A stretch of 64,000 bases of DNA from Rhizomys pruinosus (GCA_009823505.1 VZQC01006589.1:1184140-1248139); one strand, 5' to 3'. Counted from the stretch's first letter, positions 32,596 through 44,268 are shown. Notes: a model not told the origin generated them from the sequence alone. Numbers and translations are program-made.

Positions 32596-33435
32596 TTACA
32601 GGGCCATAGTCATAAAGACAGCCTGGTACAGGCACAAAAGCAGACCCATTGACCAATGGAACAAAATTGAAGATCCAAACTTGAGCTCATACAATTTCAG
32701 CTACCTCATATTTGACAAAGGGGCAAAAAAACCTCAATGGAGGAAGGATAGCATCTTCAGCAAATGGTGCTGGCAAAACTGGACCACCATTTGTAGAAGA
32801 ATAAAAGTAAATCCCTACCTCTCACCCTGTACAAAAATCATCTCCAAGTGGGTCAAAGATCTCAATATGAAATCCAAAACCCTGAAGGTGATAGAAGAAA
32901 AAGTTGGCAACAATCTACAGGACATAGGCATAGGAAAACACTTTCTAAATCAGACAGCAGCTTCACACTTTCTAAATCAGACAGCAGCTTCACAATAAAC
33001 AAGGTCAATAGTCGGCAAATGGGACCTCATCAAACTCAAAAGCTTCTGTACAGCAAAAGAAACAATCAAGGAAGTGAAGAGAAAACTCAGAGTGGGATGA
33101 AATCTTCAGCAGTGATACAGCTGACAGAGCATTAACATCAAGAATACATAGACTACTCAAAAAACAAAGAAGAAAACAATTGACCTACTAAAAGATGGAG
33201 CAAAGAGCTGAACAGAGACTTCACAAGTGAGGAATTAATGATGGCTGAGAAGCATCTTAAAAAGTGTTCAACATCATTAATAATTAAGGAATTGCAAAAT
33301 AAAACCACTCTCAGATATAATCTCACTCCAATACTACTGGCTAAGATCAAGAAAACAAAAGACACCAAATGCTGGAGAGGTTGCTGGGAAAGGGGAACAC
33401 TCATCCATCCACTGCTGGTAGGAATGTAAACTTGT
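32596..33435 (+). pseudogene. L1 ORF2 C-terminal region, middle piece
   Basis: Readable ORF2 segments such as [18 protein letters not shown] and IMGPHQT-like stretches occur in shifting frames. A short local duplication (ctttctaaatcagacagcag at about 32941 and 32970) adds to the damage. Confidence 0.85.
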
Positions 33436-33595
33436 TTTTGGTTTTCTGGTTTTTTTTTTTTGTTGTTGTTGTTGTTGTTTTTTTTTTCTGTCCTGGAACT
33501 GCTCTGAAGACCAGGCTGGCCTTGGCTCACAAAGACCCACCTGCCTCTGCTTCCTGAGTGCTGGAATTAAAGGCATGCACCACCACGCCCTGCTG
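33436..33595 (-). repeat. B1 SINE in L1, antisense
   Basis: Perfect 15-bp direct repeats, ggaatgtaaacttgt, flank it at 33421-33435 and 33596-33610. The plus strand starts with T-rich (GTT)n tail sequence. Confidence 0.95.
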
Positions 33596-33660
33596 GGAAT
33601 GTAAACTTGTACAACCATTATGGAAAGCAGTGTGGAGAACCCTTAAAAGACTCAAAATGA

Positions 33661-33808
33661 AGCTGGGCGTGGTGGTGCATGCCTTTAATCCTAGCACTTG
33701 GGAGGCAGAGGCAGGCGGATCTTTGTGAGATCAGGCCAGCCTGGTCTACAGAGTGAGTTCCAGGACAGCTGGGGCTATAGGGAGACCCTGTCTCAGACCA
33801 AACAACAA

Positions 33809-33837
<29 letters not shown>
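33661..33837 (+). repeat. B1 SINE in L1, first of a same-site pair
   Basis: The body starts agctgggcgtggtggtgcat. The target aagactcaaaatga is on the left (33647-33660) and right (33838-33851). Confidence 0.95.
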
Positions 33838-33841
<4 letters not shown>

Positions 33842-33851
33842 CTCAAAATGA

Positions 33852-34073
33852 GGGGCTGGAGAGATGGCCTAGCGGTTGGGAGAGCCAACTGCTCTTGCAG
33901 AGGACCCGGGTTCGATCCCCAGCACCCACATGGTGGTCAAAAACCATCTTAACTCCAGTTCCAGGGGAATCTGACACCCTCTTCTGACCTCTGTGGCATT
34001 GCACGACACGGGTGCACAAAACTACATCCAAACAGTACATTCATACACATAAAAATAAACAAATATTAAAAAA
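33852..34073 (+). repeat. B2 SINE in L1, second of a same-site pair
   Basis: It starts ggggctggagagatggccta directly after the B1's right target copy and is followed by a third copy of aagactcaaaatga at 34074-34087. Confidence 0.95.
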
Positions 34074-34087
34074 AAGACTCAAAATGA

Positions 34088-34736
34088 GCCTACTGCCTGA
34101 CCCAGCCATACCACTCCTGGGTATATAGCCAAAAGACTCATCCTACCACAAAGATACATGTACATCCATTTTTACTGCAGCTCTCTTCACAATAGTGAAG
34201 AGCTGGAACCAACCCAAATGCCCCTTAACAGATGAGTGGATGACAAAAATGTGGTACATCTACACAATGGAGTACTATTCAGCAGTAAAGAAAGATGAAG
34301 TCATGAAATTTGCAGGTAAATGGATGGAACTGGAAGCCATTATGCTAAATGAAATAACACAGTTCCAGAAAAACAAAGGGAGAATGATTTCCCTCATTTA
34401 TGGACGCTAACACCAAATCCCCAGATGGAAGGCAAGCTGAACAACATTATTGTTGTATTTCTGTTTATCTGAAAGCAACTATGTTGTTAAAATGTAAATC
34501 TCTCAATAGGCTCTAGAATCCACCCATCACTTATTTTCAGACTCTGTAATTACTGTATATGGGTGGAGAATATATATCCATATTTTAGCATAAAAAAAAG
34601 ACTAAGAGAAAGATGCAGGACAGTTATGGCAGAATGCATGATCTGGGGTGGGGTGGGGGAAGGGAAAACGTAATATGCCTAAACTGAACAGAAAAATGTC
34701 TGAAATACAGAAAACATCAATAAAAGCATTAAAAAA
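34088..34736 (+). pseudogene. L1 ORF2 C-terminus and 3'UTR
   Basis: The frame at 34195-34410 holds the L1 C-terminal KMWYIYTMEYYSAVKKDE-type segment, ending at the ORF2 stop. A short G-rich stretch (34644-34664) and an A-rich end follow, typical for a rodent L1 3'UTR. Confidence 0.9.
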
Positions 34737-34752
34737 TAAGATTGGTGTGGGA

Positions 34753-34978
34753 GGGGCTGGAGAGATGACTCAACAGATAAGAGCACTGGCTGCTCTTGCA
34801 GAGGACCTGGTTTCAATTCCTAACAACCACATGGTGGCTAACAACTGTCCCTAACTCCAGTTCCAGGGGATCTGTGCCCTCTTTCTGACCTCCACAGGCA
34901 TTGCATGACAGGGGTGCACTTTGACACATGCAGTCAATACACTCATACACATAAAATATAAATAATAAAAAGAATAAA
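34753..34978 (+). repeat. B2 SINE
   Basis: The head ggggctggagagatgactca, body and AAATATAAATAATAAAAAG tail. Confidence 0.92.
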
Positions 34979-35044
34979 GCACACACTGCCCTTGCAGAGT
35001 ACCCAAGTGAGTCCCAGCACCACACTAGTGGTCTCACATCTTCC

Positions 35045-35215
35045 TACCTCAGGTTTCTCCCTCTGACTGAGAGATTTGCTATTTCCCCTCAGGCAGAGTA
35101 CAATATACTAAAGGCAGACCTCAGTCTTGGTTTATTCAAGGCAAAAAATGTCTTCAGTTTTGTGTATTTCTTGGGATGATTAGTGACAGAGAGAAGTAGT
35201 CTGGAAGGTCAGACA
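35045..35215 (+). repeat. Unclassified interspersed repeat, copy 2
   Basis: Parallels 30665-30850 in order and content, ending gagaagtagtctggaaggtc. A B2/B3-like 3' half follows at 35225-35345. Confidence 0.5.
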
Positions 35216-35224
35216 CCATGTGTC

Positions 35225-35345
35225 TATGCAGAGTATCTATAACTCCACTTCTAGGGGTTTTGGCAATATTCTGGCCTCTGTGGGAACCTGCACTCATGTG
35301 TACATACACAGACATAATTTAAAAATAAAACTAAAATCTTAAAAT
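35225..35345 (+). repeat. B2/B3-like SINE 3' fragment
   Basis: ataactccacttctaggggt, then ctggcctctgtgggaacctg and an A-rich tail. Confidence 0.6.
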
Positions 35346-35429
35346 AACAAGGGACTCTCACATTAGCTGAATAAAATAGACTTTTGACTTCAATATGCTA
35401 ATCACATAATCTCATAAAGAAAAAGTTAT

Positions 35430-35533
35430 GTGCTCACTTCAGCAGCAAATGTACTAAATTTGGAAAGGTACAGAGATTAGCATGGCCCCTGCGCAAGGAT
35501 GACACACAAATTCGTAAAGTGTTCCACTTTTTT
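35430..35533 (+). pseudogene. U6 snRNA retropseudogene
   Basis: It matches U6 spliceosomal RNA from the 5' end (gtgctcacttcagcagcaaa) through ttagcatggcccctgcgcaa to gttccacttttttt. It has a small deletion after acagag and several substitutions in otherwise fixed positions. An A-rich end and near-repeats aagaaaaagtta and aagaaaaattta flank it, consistent with L1-mediated retroposition. No proximal sequence element or octamer is evident upstream, so it is probably not transcribed. Confidence 0.92.
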
Positions 35534-35627
35534 AAAAAAAGAAAAATTTATTTAAACATACATCAATATTCAAAATTACATTTATTTGCATATGTTAATA
35601 TGCAAAACTTAATTTATTATTTCTTTT

Positions 35628-38520
35628 TTTTTTTCTTTTTTTGGAGTTTCAGTGGGCTTTTATTGAGATAAATTAACAAAAAGTAAGAGTTTACCAAGCA
35701 TCTTTTCTGAACCTTCTAAACTCAGTAGACTCTGGTCCATTTAGACATACATAAAACAACACATCCCAACAAAAACGGAGCCCCACTGGAACGTTTGCCA
35801 ATTAAACAGAAAGCCAATTTTCCCTTTCCCCAAATGTTTTCAAAATTTTAAGTTCCCACTATCTGCAGTGGAAATGGTCCCTTGTGGCTAGGGACATTAG
35901 AATTTTCTCCCATTTTTACTGAACAAAAATTATTTTTCCAAGTTTTGTTTCAAAAAGGGCAAGTGACTTTGTTTTCTCCAGACGCCCCTCCCCAACAACC
36001 ACTGGTTAAAATACAGCAGCCTGTATCTCACTAACCCAATCCCAACCCTCCCTTGCCCCGCCCAGCACAGTCTACTGGAGATTTAAATACACTTCTGGAG
36101 TCTGTCAGCTGTGGAGGGGCAGAGTCCAGGTGCCAGGCTAGCTCCCTCTGACCTCATAATTGTTAACAACCTTTGGACACTTAACTCTTTACTCCAAAGA
36201 TGAGTTTTTAGATCAGAGAAGAAAGCAAATTTGCTTTGGGAGTTAAAAAACTATCTTTATGAATGTAAATTACAACTATAAACTCACCAAAGTCCACATA
36301 AATTCACCTAAAAGTTGGCTTACTTCAGCTCCATGAGGCCAATAATTTTGCTTGACAAAGATATTTGGCAAGAAAATTATTTCACAATAACAATTTTAAA
36401 GATACACAGAATGCTGAAAAAAAAAGTATGGAATTAAAATAACATGGCTTAATTCCCAAGGACTTATTTCATCCATCCTTTTGTTACTCATCTAGAAGGT
36501 CAGGAGTGTGGCTAAAGGCAGTTTCTGATGAGGTTATGCGCTTCCAAAGTGTTTCTAAATCCTTAGTGCAGACACCCCCCCCCCTTTGGGACATAGTACC
36601 CTCCTTCCCACCCCTATTAAAAGAAAAAAAAAAGTGATCAGAATGAGATGTTTTGTTTCCAACAGTTCACACTCACAGCTTTGTGTAGATCTGTCTTATT
36701 CTAGCCAAGCATGGCCATTGTATCAAACACAAAGAGAGCGGCAAAGGAAAGATGCTCACATCTCATTCTGAAAACAAGAAATGATTAACTGCCCACCCCA
36801 TCATTTTGGGCCACCCCAATGTTATAATTCTGGGACTCATTGGAAAATAATTTAGAAATAAGAATTGGGTTTTCCTCTCCCTTCTCTCCAGGAAAAGATC
36901 ATTTTATGATAAGTGTATTATACTTCTAAGGGAAAGTTTTATCACCTTTGGAGCATAAGGAGGGAGGAAAAAAAAATGCCCCAGAGGCAACACACTGTGT
37001 AAGTCTGTAACTTACTACACAACTCTAGGTCCAAGATACTAACCCATGCGTTGGATGTAGTTTGACTATTAAAAGTAGGACATAGTTCTCCTCCAAATGA
37101 ACCAATGGAAAAACAAAACATAACCACTATCTTAAAAAAAAAAAATTACTGAAAAGAACCCGAAAGACAATTTCCAATAGTAGTAATGTTCCTTATTTTG
37201 AGGGNCCAATGTTATAATTCTGGGACTCATTGGAAAATAATTTAGAAATAAGAATTGGGTTTTCCTCTCCCTTCTCTCCAGGAAAAGATCATTTTATGAT
37301 AAATGTATTATACTTCTAAGGGAAAATTTTTTCACCTTTGGAGCATAAGGAGGGAGGAAAAAAAAAAATGCCCCAGAGGCAACACACTGTGTAAGTCTGT
37401 AACTTACTACACAACTCTAGGACCAAGATACTAACCCATGCGTTGGATGTAGTTTGACTATTAAAAATAGGACATAGTTCTCCAAATGAACCAATGGAAA
37501 AACAAAACATAACCACTACCTTAAAAAAAAAAAATTACTGAAAAGAACCTGAAAGACAATTTCCAATAGTAGTAATGTTCCTTATTTCGAGGGATTAAAA
37601 AAAAAAAAAAAAAATATCAGGCTTTGGCCTAGTCAGCAGAGCATCTTTCCACTTAAGAATTCCTATTTGAATCAAGCACCAAAACCAACTGCTGCCTCTC
37701 TAGGGAAGTGTCCAATTGTGGTGCCCTGGATAGTCTAAGTGCCACTCCTCATTAGAGGCTGTACTTCAGTAATACTTTCAATTTTAAGTCTGTGCTTTAA
37801 GAGGGACCCATAGGCCATGTGGCACCAGGCAGAGCAGTCCAAGGTTGGCAAAGTAGACTGCACTTTGCTTTTCATTGAATCACCCACACCCCCCAAATTG
37901 GCAAGATAATGCATTTAGACTCAAGTTCTTCATTAAAGGCCCCTCTTATCTCGCCTAAGGTGGGGAAGAGAGCTGCATCAGTACAGAGGCAAGATTTGTT
38001 GATCAAAAGGTGGCATGGGTTAAGTCCCCTCCCCCGCCCTCCTTGGAACAGTGACGTCCTTAATTTGGTTTTATTTAGTAACCAAGATTGACTGGACAGA
38101 GCCAAATAAAGGAAGATTCCAAATACAGGAATTTGCGCCTTAGGGTTTGTACTGTGCAGCTCTTGCTACAGTCGTTAAGGGATTGGGGCTGTGCTGGGTA
38201 AGGAGGCGTCTGCAGGATTTTAATCCCCAAGGAAATTCTGGGCGAGTCACAAATAGTTTTGCTTAGACTAGGCAAAGTCAAAAAAGCAACTTTGAATAAT
38301 TGACTTCTGTATCCAATGAGTTAAGCATGAAAGCATACATACGACATACCTTGCAATGTTTTAAGGTTTTGAAAAATGATGGTATATGGAAACCAATTTT
38401 TTAAATTTAGTTTTTTACTTTTTTTTTGTTCCCTAGATGCCTCTTGATTTAGTACACTGGGTTAAAAGGGAATTAAAAACATTAAAAAAAATTCACTGGT
38501 TTGATTCATCTCACTCTCTT
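35628..38520 (-). pseudogene. 3'UTR-like retrocopy (unidentified parent), minus strand
   Basis: On the minus strand the block ends with an AATAAA signal (plus strand tttatt at 35658-35663), followed within about 20 bases by a long A run (plus-strand poly T at 35628-35641). That is the mark of a reverse-transcribed, polyadenylated RNA. The body has normal base composition, no long open frame and no recognised SINE, so it is probably a long 3'UTR or non-coding RNA. I cannot name the parent. The left (5') end is uncertain. It contains a 390-bp tandem duplication at 36816-37593. Confidence 0.55.
36816..37593. repeat. 390-bp tandem duplication with an N at the junction
   Basis: Copy 1 (36816-37204) and copy 2 (37206-37593) both run from ccaatgttataattctggga to ttccttatttngaggg and are nearly identical. 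Differences are mostly in homopolymer length and a few single bases. The single ambiguous base at 37205 sits exactly at the join, which points to an assembly join rather than biology. Confidence 0.9.
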
Positions 38521-38789
38521 TGCCTGGAGATCAGGCCAAACATCAAGCATGTTGGGAGGGGCACAACTATTTCTAATTGAAACTATAAATTCAAGACATT
38601 CTAATAGACTCAAAATTTCCATGAAACTCTAACTATGTAACTATACTTATGATATATACAAAGAATGTATTAAAATATTCATCCTATAAGCATCGGTTTC
38701 CTTATGATCATGTACCTATTCCTGGCTCTTACAATCTGTCCAGCCCCTCTTTTGCAATGGTCCCTGAGCCCTGGGTGGGTAAAGTTTAA

Positions 38790-39300
38790 TGTAGGAGTTC
38801 TGTCCAGTCTCTTATTCTCTACACTTTGGCTAGTTGTAGCCTTTTGTGTTGATCATCCTGTGTTGCATGAGGAAGAATGAATGGCTGATGAGAGTTGAGA
38901 GGCTCCTGGAACCTTCTCATAGGAACTTACAGCAATGGAGTCAGCATGCACAAGACACATGCAAACTTAGACAAAAACCCAGCATAGAATTGGGGAAATG
39001 GGAAGGAAGGAGGCCACAACTTTGGAGAACTATGGCTGCTGACCACTGCTGGATGAGGGAGGGTTGGACTTCTTTAAGGGAGCAATGCTAGACAGGCAGA
39101 ACAGGCTCTACTGGATGGACTTACAGGGAGCCATGTCTGAGTATAAAAATTTGACTCCATAGGCCTTAACATATATGACAAAATGAATATAAATTCCTGT
39201 GGGTGGGCCATGGGGTTGCAGATAGGGAAAGGGGGGCTAAATAAGATTAAGATGTATTGTATGAAACCCACAAAAATTCAATTAAAATATTTTTAAAATA
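38790..39300 (+). mobile_element. L1 3'UTR end, 5' truncated
   Basis: The phrases cataggaacttacagcaatg, atgctagacaggcagaacag and gggttgcagatagggaaagg parallel the L1 3' ends at 46780-47230 and 61500-61870. It ends in an A-rich ATTAAAATATTTT tail. Confidence 0.75.
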
Positions 39301-39954
39301 TTCACCCAAATAGCATAGCAATGTACATGAAAAAGCCCAAGAATGCTTGTTGAATAAACAAAATATCTATAGTATTTCTAAGATAGAATGCTACAGCTAC
39401 ATCTTTGCTAAAGACAATAACTGAACAACAGCCACAAGCCCCACATTTGCTTCCATATTCATGATTTCTATTTATCTCAGTGAAAATACAGAGTGACAAG
39501 CCTTTAGCAACATTGCCATATCTGAATCTGAATCTTCTCTTAGGCTGTTATTATTTCTTCCTTAGATTTACTTGCTGTTGAACCTTTAATTAGGCTATGA
39601 TGCTACTAAAACAAAATTGTAGATTTTTAGGCATTTGGTTAATTTATTTTGAAGAATACTTAGGCAAATCCAGATAAGCACTTGAAATTTAAGTACTTAA
39701 AATTACTCTGAGATCCAAGGAACACATTTTTATTCTAAAATATTGATATTTAATAGCATAATCATTGAAGTAAAGTCTAACCACACATATTTTACATGAA
39801 ATGTTATACAAAAATGTATGTGTTTATATAGAGCTTATTTTCATTGCTGATAATTTCATATATACATATATGTTCTGATCAAGCCTACCACCTACCTTAT
39901 TCCTTCCCTCTAATTCCTCCCCATATCTGCCTCAGCACTTTTCCCCATGTTCTT
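39301..39954. other. AT-rich stretch, no recognised feature
   Basis: Nothing nameable. Short frames only. Confidence 0.4.
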
Positions 39955-40180
39955 TTTAATATTTATTATTTTTATTGTATGTGTATGACTGTATTGCCTA
40001 CATGTATGTAAGTGCACCTATATCATTCAATGGCCATGAAGTTCAGAAGAGGGCATAGGATTCCCTTGGAACTGGAGTTATAGGCAGTTGTTAGCTGCCA
40101 TGTGGGTGCTGGGAATCAAACCCTGGTCCTCTGCAAGAGCAGCCAGTGTCCCTGACTGCTGAGCCATCTCTCCAGCCCCA
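39955..40180 (-). repeat. B2 SINE
   Basis: The plus strand starts with the tail complement tatttattatttttattg and ends ctgctgagccatctctccag, the head complement. Confidence 0.93.
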
Positions 40181-40184
40181 CACA

Positions 40185-41030
40185 TTTCTTTAAACCCACT
40201 TAATTCACTTAGTACCATCTGTACATACATGGGTGTGGAACTGTTTACTGGAGCATGTTCACTTGGAGGCCACGCACATACATCTTTGATTAAACCTGAC
40301 TCTCCCATGGGATATGATGAGAAGGAAGAGGCAAGAAGACTATAAGTTTGAGGCCAGCAAAAGCTGACTCATTTGTAAGGAATATTTTAAATTCTTATTC
40401 ACTTGCTTTAATTTGAAGACCAAAAATTAACTTTAGGAAGAAATACCATATCTGAAGACTGAGCATGGTAACTGTGAAGGAAGTAAAAGCATGTCAGAGA
40501 TCTATAGCTTGGACAGGAAACCATTATCAGCTCAAAAAATGTAATTTTATTTTTTTTTACTTAAAAGATTTATATTTTAGATTTGTGCTCTTCAGGGTGT
40601 TTTTAGTATTAAAAAGGTTATATTTTATAAGTAGAAAGAAACTGGTGTTAAAACTTAATTAGCAGCACTTAACAAAGAACGAATGAGAATGAGTGTGTCT
40701 GTAGAATTTAGAAGCTGCTTGCCCCTCTCAGGGCATTGTAAACCTCACTGTCATAGGACAAGCTTAGCAAGAGAAAGTCCCAATGCCAAAGGGCACTAAA
40801 GCAAGGGTTTAAAGCATTGTCCACTAACTATACCCACTAAATAAAAGACCAAACAGAAGATGAAAATTTTCCATGAACCCTAGAAACCCTGTTTTCACTT
40901 ATTTCAAACCACCTACATGCTAACAAATACCCAATATACTAAAAGTCACCGGGAGAGAGAAGCTAGTGGATTTTCTGTTAAGGGTCTGTTTTCTGTCTTC
41001 TACTAACATTTAGTTCTCCTGGAGCAGAAG
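40185..41030. other. No recognised feature
   Basis: Mostly AT-rich with no repeat or exon that I can support. Confidence 0.4.
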
Positions 41031-41057
41031 AACTTAGCTAGTTAGTGCCCAGGACTG

Positions 41058-41340
41058 TCAGCAAATCAGCAAGGGCTTCAGCACCAAAGCTCCAATTCTC
41101 TCCATCACTGTAGTGACATTTTCATACTGGAAATGAGTAAACCAGTGGCTGCTTTTCCTAAATTTTGAGCATGTTGCATCTGAGCAGTCACAACTTAAAA
41201 GAGGCCAGTCCTCCAGAGTCCGAAGTAGCATGACAAGATGCCTTGGTGCTCCGGGGCCTTCCCAATTTGAGGATGAAGTATTTTGATGTATCAAGCTTCT
41301 GCTTTTCTCATAAAGTATCTGCTTTCTTTTTCCCAGTTAT
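41058..41340 (-). other. Unidentified exon-like open frame (about 95 codons)
   Basis: The minus strand is open for about 95 codons, ending at 41058. The encoded stretch is compositionally protein-like (Trp, Cys, His and Phe spread through it, for example EDWPLLSCDCSDATCSKF). No Met start, no clear splice acceptor and no poly A are visible. It could be a pseudogene fragment, an exon or chance. I do not recognise a family. Confidence 0.25.
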
Positions 41341-41771
41341 ATTCTCCTTACATTTATTATAACATTTTCTTTTCTTTAACTTTTGTCTTGATTTTGGGAC
41401 TGAGAACCGCTTAAGAAAACATTCACTGATAATCTTAAGTGCTTTTGCTTATGAATTACAAGTGTCAATACTATGTTCAAAATGAAAACTGAGAAGGTTT
41501 TAATATGCCAGAAGTCACAGCCATGCATCTAGTGAATGTCAGAGCAATGACATCACCACACATCACCAGTCCCCAGAAAAACCCCATTGTGCCCTCAGAA
41601 AGAATGGAAAGGATGCTCCAGAGATTTGCTGACAGGACACTGAAAATCACTGCCCTAAACAAAGACAGAAGGCAGAAAATTTCGCCCCCTTCAAGTTAAT
41701 TTTTTAAAATTCTTTTTCATAGTGAGTTCAACTTTTTTTTCAATGAGGAGAAGAAAGAACAAAGTTGGACC

Positions 41772-42110
41772 TTTTATTAGTCACTTTCTGTTGCTGTGAT
41801 AAAACACCATAATCAAGGCCACTTATGGATGGAAAAGCATACTTGGCTTATAGTTCCAGAGAGATGAGTCCACCATGTCTGGGAAGTGTGGGGACAAGAG
41901 GTGGGTGGCAAGAGTAGAACACTAAGTACTCACATCTTCAAGCAGACACAGGAAGTTTACCTGGATGGAGTTTTCCCATTGGTCAAGTATAGCTGTGGAG
42001 GCCATTCCTCTATAGTTCTAATCTCAACAATGGGAGCATCTCGGGCAAGACACATCTTGGCTGCCAGGTTAACTTTCTAGCTTTCTTTCCCTTTCCAAAC
42101 TGTACCAGTT
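41772..42110 (-). repeat. MaLR/ERVL-type LTR-like repeat
   Basis: It begins tttctgttgctgtgataaaa and contains catacttggcttatagttcc, the reverse complement of MaLR-type LTR ends. Decayed. Confidence 0.6.
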
Positions 42111-42589
42111 CTGTAATGATGGAAATATGCTAACACATATTTTTCTAAAATCAATAGAATAAGCAAGAGAAAGACTGAATTTTACTTTAATTATTAATAT
42201 TGTATTCATTTATCAGCTGGAAAGACTGCACTATATAGAAGCAAGATGATAAGGGGGGGCAGGTAGGTGCTGTGGTATGGGTGGAAGCTAAGTATTTTCT
42301 TTCATTTATTGTCTTCCATATACTTGACACCAGTCATAAAACTCCTCTATTATATGTGCATCCTCACCTCAAAATGTTAAGTTAGCAACAGAACACATGA
42401 GAAGGAAAGGGACTGGGAGTTACTGGCAGCAGCAGGGAAAACCAGGACGGGGAGATGGGGGAGAGGAAGCTGCATCCCAGCAGAATGAGTACAGACATTT
42501 TTCTTGTCTGTTTTCTAGCTACTGTATTTACATAGCATTACATTGTATTAGACAGTATAAATTAAAAATTAAATTAAAAATACCAAATA

Positions 42590-42870
42590 TTATATGACTC
42601 CACTTATGTATAATTGTAGACTATTAAAGACTACATGACAGGAAGCAGATTAGAATGCATGTAATGATGGTGAAGGAAGTAGGCATTACCAAGCAGTGCA
42701 AAGAAACCTTCCAGGTTAATGGATCCATTCATCACTTTAACAAAGATGCTGATTTCTTAGAGGCATGCATGGGCCAAAATATATGAAATTTTGGACTTTG
42801 GATGTGCATGGCATGTTTCATGTTGATTTGCTCCTCTCACTATTTCCCGGTTACTGTTAGTGCTATTGAT
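42590..42870 (+). repeat. Possible ancient L1 3' fragment
   Basis: tatatgactccacttatgta and gacaggaagcagattagaat resemble old mammalian L1 3' ends. Weak. Confidence 0.3.
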
Positions 42871-42919
42871 GTAAGGACCGCATTTTGACCAAAACTAATA
42901 CAGAGATGAGGGACAGAGA

Positions 42920-43128
42920 GGGGCTGGAGACATGGCTCTACCAGTAAATAGCACTGCCTGCTCTTGCAGAGAACCTGGGTTCAGTTCCCAGCACCCACAT
43001 AGTTCAAGGGGAATCTGACACCCTCTTCTGACCTCTGCAGGCACTGCAGAACACAGATGCACTTATATACATGTGGGTAATATGCACATAAACATAAAAT
43101 AAAAATAATTAATAATACATATTTTTTA
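42920..43128 (+). repeat. B2 SINE with internal deletion
   Basis: The head ggggctggagacatggctct. The segment between cacccacatagtt and caaggggaatctgac lacks about 20 bases. The target gacagagag occurs on both sides. Confidence 0.88.
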
Positions 43129-43168
43129 AAAGACAGAGAGAAAGTGAGAGAGGCAATTTTTCCTAGCA

Positions 43169-43232
43169 CAGTTAAGTTACTTGGAGAGTTTTATGAAGTA
43201 CGCAGTTAAGTTACTTGGAGAGTTTTATGAAG
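43169..43232 (+). repeat. 34-bp period tandem duplication
   Basis: A 30-base segment beginning cagttaagttacttggagag occurs at 43169 and 43203. Confidence 0.95.
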
Positions 43233-43239
43233 GAAGTGT

Positions 43240-44024
43240 TTTGTAGTCAAGTTTGGCTTGGGAATTTTGTTTTCAATCTCAATACGTAATTCCAAGACAA
43301 GACTAAAAATAATTAGAATGGAGATGTAAATAAAATGTGTAACTTTTTTCTACACCTCAACTTCTGAGAGTCATTTCTCAAGTATAACTAAAAAATAAGG
43401 GTTAACCTAACTTAGGCAATAGCCATAGTTGGAAATTCCATTCATGTTGTAAATATTAGCTGTAAAAAATTTGACATATCTACACAAAAATGAAGGTTCT
43501 TAATTTAACTAATAGGAGGAGAGTTTTGAACTAACTAATTTAGCTAGAAATAAATAGCTGCAACTTAATCTTTAAATCCATCAGTCAACCAAAATCGTAA
43601 AATAATTTCACAATCTCCCCCTCCAGTAAGCTGCTAAGGCTTGTGAGCTGATGAATTTAATAATATAGGGTGTGGGGAGACTCTTTTATGAATGAATTTC
43701 TTCACTTTCCATAAAAGCCCTCTAAAACCTAGCTCTAGCATATTTCATGACTTGTTTCTTCTAAGATGAACCTCCCCTGGGATCAGGAGAGAAGAACAGA
43801 GGATCTTGGAGAAAGACTCACACACTGCAGTGCTGTGGGACTGCCTAGAGCCCTCAGACTTCCCAGTCATAGTTACAATCCCATTTCTTGCTGGGAGAAC
43901 AGGGTGGAAATGTGAGCAAAGGAAGGAATCCATGTTAGTGATTCGCTCTGTCACCTTGAGAACTTCTAGTCTCCACAAACCTGGTTTTCCTTCCTTAGGA
44001 ATAAATCTTTATTTTCTTGCTACT
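43240..44024. other. No recognised feature
   Basis: Overlapping frames on both strands (43745-44060) look like chance. No motif. Confidence 0.4.
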
Positions 44025-44036
44025 TTGCTTTTTGAG

Positions 44037-44099
44037 TTCTTTGTATATGCTAGATATTAATCCTTTTTGACTTCTTTGTATATGCTAGATATTAATCCT
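44037..44099. repeat. 35-bp tandem duplication inside inverted L1
   Basis: ttctttgtatatgctagata starts at 44037 and again at 44072. Confidence 0.95.
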
Positions 44100-44268
44100 C
44101 TGTCAGATGTGTGGCTGCTAAAGATTTTCTCCCACTCGGTGGGTTTCCCCTTCACTTCCTTGGCTGTTTCTTTTGTTGTACAGAAGATTTGTAGCTTAAT
44201 GAGGCCCCAATTACTGATTGTTGCTCTTAATGCCTGAGCAGCTGATGTCCCATTAAGAAAGTCCTTTC

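Larger units (their letters stand above)
31504..34736 (+). mobile_element. 5'-truncated L1 with five SINE insertions
   Basis: It starts within ORF2 and runs through the ORF2 C-terminus (stop near 34410) and a 3'UTR to an A-rich end. It is flanked by a 10-bp duplication, taagattggt, at 31494-31503 and 34737-34746. Inserted later are a B1 (32150), a B2 (32347), an inverted B1 (33436), a B1 (33661) and a B2 (33852). Without them the L1 is roughly 2.3 kb. Confidence 0.92.
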
